A DNA stretch of 64,000 nucleotides from Mycobacterium sp. AZCC_0083. Lineage in GTDB: Bacteria > Actinomycetota > Actinomycetes > Mycobacteriales > Mycobacteriaceae. Position numbers and translations under genes: made by a program. Shown one piece after another: positions 63,007 through 64,000 of the stretch. Within the stretch, counting starts at the first letter, position 1, and each line of letters begins with the position of its first letter. The stretch is from assembly GCF_014202335.1 (NCBI RefSeq), contig NZ_JACHGP010000013.1:178849-242848 (forward strand), written 5' to 3'. The notes below the pieces were generated by a model. That model was not told the DNA's origin. It did not search any database and worked only from the letters and a program-made list of their open reading frames with translations.

Positions 63007-63049
63007 CCGCCCCGGAAATCACCCGCGTGTGCGGGGATCTCCGGGGCGG
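63007..63049 (-). other. Long intercistronic hairpin between groES and groEL1
   Basis: Arms 63007-63020 and 63036-63049 are complementary over 14 bases; the one deviation gives a G-U pair in the minus-strand RNA. Inside, CCGC and GCGG extend the stem. Post-transcriptional cleavage between groES and groEL1 is known from M. tuberculosis; this could be the site or a partial terminator. Confidence 0.7.
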
Positions 63050-63060
63050 GCATGTCGGTT

Positions 63061-63360
63061 TTACTTGGAGACGACAGCCAGCACGTCGCGTGCCGACAGG
63101 ATCAAGTACTCCTCGTTGTTGTACTTGATCTCGGTGCCGCCGTACTTGCTGTAGATCACGGTGTCGCCCTCGGCGACGTCCAGGGGAATGCGCTTTTCGC
63201 CATCCTCGTCCCAGCGGCCGGGGCCAACTGCGACGACGGTGCCTTCCTGCGGCTTCTCCTTGGCGGTGTCGGGGATGACCAGACCAGAAGCGGTCGTAGT
63301 CTCGGCCTCATTGGCCTGAACGAGGATCTTGTCCTCGAGTGGCTTGATGTTCACGGCCAC
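63061..63360 (-). CDS. groES: 10-kDa co-chaperonin GroES
   Basis: A 99-residue GroES, nearly identical to M. tuberculosis GroES (VNIKPLEDKILVQANEAE at the start, mobile loop TTTASGLVIPDTA, end SARDVLAVVSK). GTG 63360 is selected: GGAGGG at 63369-63374 is ideally spaced, and the longer in-frame ATG at 63375 would overlap it. It caps GroEL. First gene of the groESL1 operon. Confidence 0.98.
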   Translation of the reverse strand: MAVNIKPLEDKILVQANEAETTTASGLVIPDTAKEKPQEGTVVAVGPGRWDEDGEKRIPLDVAEGDTVIYSKYGGTEIKYNNEEYLILSARDVLAVVSK

Positions 63361-63506
63361 GATGGAGCCCTCCACATTTGTTGGGGTGCGATCCGGGGTA
63401 GATCCCGGACCTTCACGGATTACCAGCTCTTACTAGTTGTTCGGCAAGCGTCCGTGACCTCACGCCGTCGTCGCGGGAGCCGGAGCGGGGTTTGGCCGCC
63501 TGCCAA

Positions 63507-63533
63507 CTAGCACTCTATACACCCGAGTGCTAG
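63507..63533 (-). promoter_or_regulatory. CIRCE element (HrcA operator) of groESL1
   Basis: CTAGCACTC (63507-63515) and GAGTGCTAG (63525-63533) are perfect inverted repeats with a 9-base spacer, the exact CIRCE format. A third half site (TAGCACTC) overlaps at 63531-63538. The leader to the groES GTG is about 146 bases. HrcA itself is not encoded here. Confidence 0.95.
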
Positions 63534-63804
63534 CACTCAAGGGTGGGGTTGTGCGGACTGGTTTTGAAGTAATCAACAGGCTTGGAATCGGCGGTATCGA
63601 TGTCCACGCCCAGCGGCCACACCCCGCCGACGCGAAGCTGGCGGACCCAACCCTCTGCTCCAGCAGCCCTCTCGACTTCCTCGAGATCCCACTAGCACGG
63701 GGCACTGACACTTTTTGGCGTTTGGGCCCGAGCTATCCACAGTGCCGACTTCATCCACAGGAGCGGGTTCCACCGCTAGTCACGGTCTGCATACGCTAGT
63801 AAAT
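63534..63804. promoter_or_regulatory. Spacer between CIRCE and the DUF222 gene
   Basis: Together with the groES leader (63361-63506) this is about 450 bases without a gene. I find no further structure except the SOS-like box at its right end. Small open frames here are not coding-like. Confidence 0.4.
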
Positions 63805-63820
63805 TCGAAAGCATGTTCGA
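63805..63820 (+). promoter_or_regulatory. SOS-like box over the DUF222 gene start
   Basis: TCGAAAGCATGTTCGA matches TCGAAC-N4-GTTCGA with one mismatch in the left half. The ATG of the gene (63813) lies within it, so LexA would block initiation. Confidence 0.7.
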
Positions 63821-64000
63821 CCTTCTTGACGAGGCCACCGGCACCTCCGGGGCCGCCGCGACCCTCGCGTGGGCACGGGTCGAGAACGCCGCTTGCGCAC
63901 GCCGGCTGGCCGGGATGGTCGCCCTGCTCGACGCCCGCTACGCCGCGAGCGGATCAGCCAACCGCGACCAGTGGTACCTAGACAACTGGGGTGCCGCAAG
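63813..64000 (+). CDS. DUF222/13E12-repeat family protein, likely HNH endonuclease (5' part)
   Basis: The 62 residues visible start MFDLLDEATG and include ATLAWARVENAACARRLAGM and the conserved WYLDNWGAA, typical of the N-terminal DUF222 domain of 13E12-repeat proteins; the HNH part would lie beyond the window. Several members are DNA-damage induced in M. tuberculosis, which fits the SOS-like box. The gene runs off the right edge. Confidence 0.85.
   Translation, partial: MFDLLDEATGTSGAAATLAWARVENAACARRLAGMVALLDARYAASGSANRDQWYLDNWGAA

Overview
The window is high-GC (about two thirds G+C) actinobacterial DNA with GTG starts, many 4-bp ATGA/GTGA overlaps and mycobacterial marker genes: MfpA, DnaE2/ImuA'/ImuB, the SigD/RsdA pair, WhiB3, and GroEL1 with a histidine tail. 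Gene order follows the Mycobacterium tuberculosis Rv3361c-Rv3418c interval with blocks removed and added. This points to a fast-growing mycobacterium (Mycolicibacterium-like); the species cannot be named from the sequence. All homology statements are from memory of the families; no search was run.

Layout. 1-720: 3' end of an ABC transporter permease. 819-5660 (minus): five-gene mfpE-D-C-B-A conservon (sensor kinase-like protein, roadblock protein, DUF742, GTPase, pentapeptide protein). 5946-10726: trmL, a hydrolase with divergent TetR, an XRE regulator with divergent M24 peptidase, a nitroreductase and an F420-type Rv3369-like protein. 11403-14705: dnaE2 under a perfect SOS box. 14884-18816: small accessory enzymes (flavin monooxygenase, VOC, DUF899, SRPBCC, DoxX). 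18922-23046: htdY, acrA1, iunH. 23040-25356: HxlR regulator, membrane protein, ohr-ohrR. 25396-27718: imuA'-imuB under a second perfect SOS box. 28046-31997: a Thr-rich lipoprotein, then a tight operon of a sedolisin (S53) protease, a zinc-ribbon polytopic membrane protein and a single-pass exported protein. 32109-37358: hydrolase, frameshifted SDR, ferritin-like protein, Baeyer-Villiger-type monooxygenase and MerR regulator behind a dyad operator. 37360-44793: guaA, DUF1003, a tetR remnant, choD, guaB3, guaB2, DUF5319. 44808-48264: rsdA, sigD, Rv3415c-like, whiB3. 48326-61294: an accessory block that in M. tuberculosis is absent between whiB3 and groEL1. It holds a lipoprotein, LLM oxidoreductase, OsmC, Thr/Ser exporter, a regulator-led minus-strand group, and a plus-strand five-gene translationally coupled metabolic operon with two related metallo-beta-lactamase-fold genes. 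61347-63360: groES-groEL1 with CIRCE upstream, an intercistronic hairpin and a terminator. 63813-end: start of a DUF222/13E12-family gene with an SOS-like box over its start codon.

Functional themes. The mutagenic translesion set (DnaE2, ImuA', ImuB) is complete within 16 kb, and all its promoters carry LexA boxes; the 13E12-family gene at the right edge probably joins the same regulon. Purine nucleotide synthesis (guaB2, guaB3, guaA), stress sensing (sigD/rsdA, whiB3, ohr/ohrR, CIRCE/groESL) and lipid/steroid metabolism (choD, htdY, acrA1, BVMO cluster) make up the rest. No tRNA, rRNA, CRISPR array, insertion sequence, integrase or plasmid/phage module was seen. The least-explained module is the sedolisin/zinc-ribbon/exported-protein operon.
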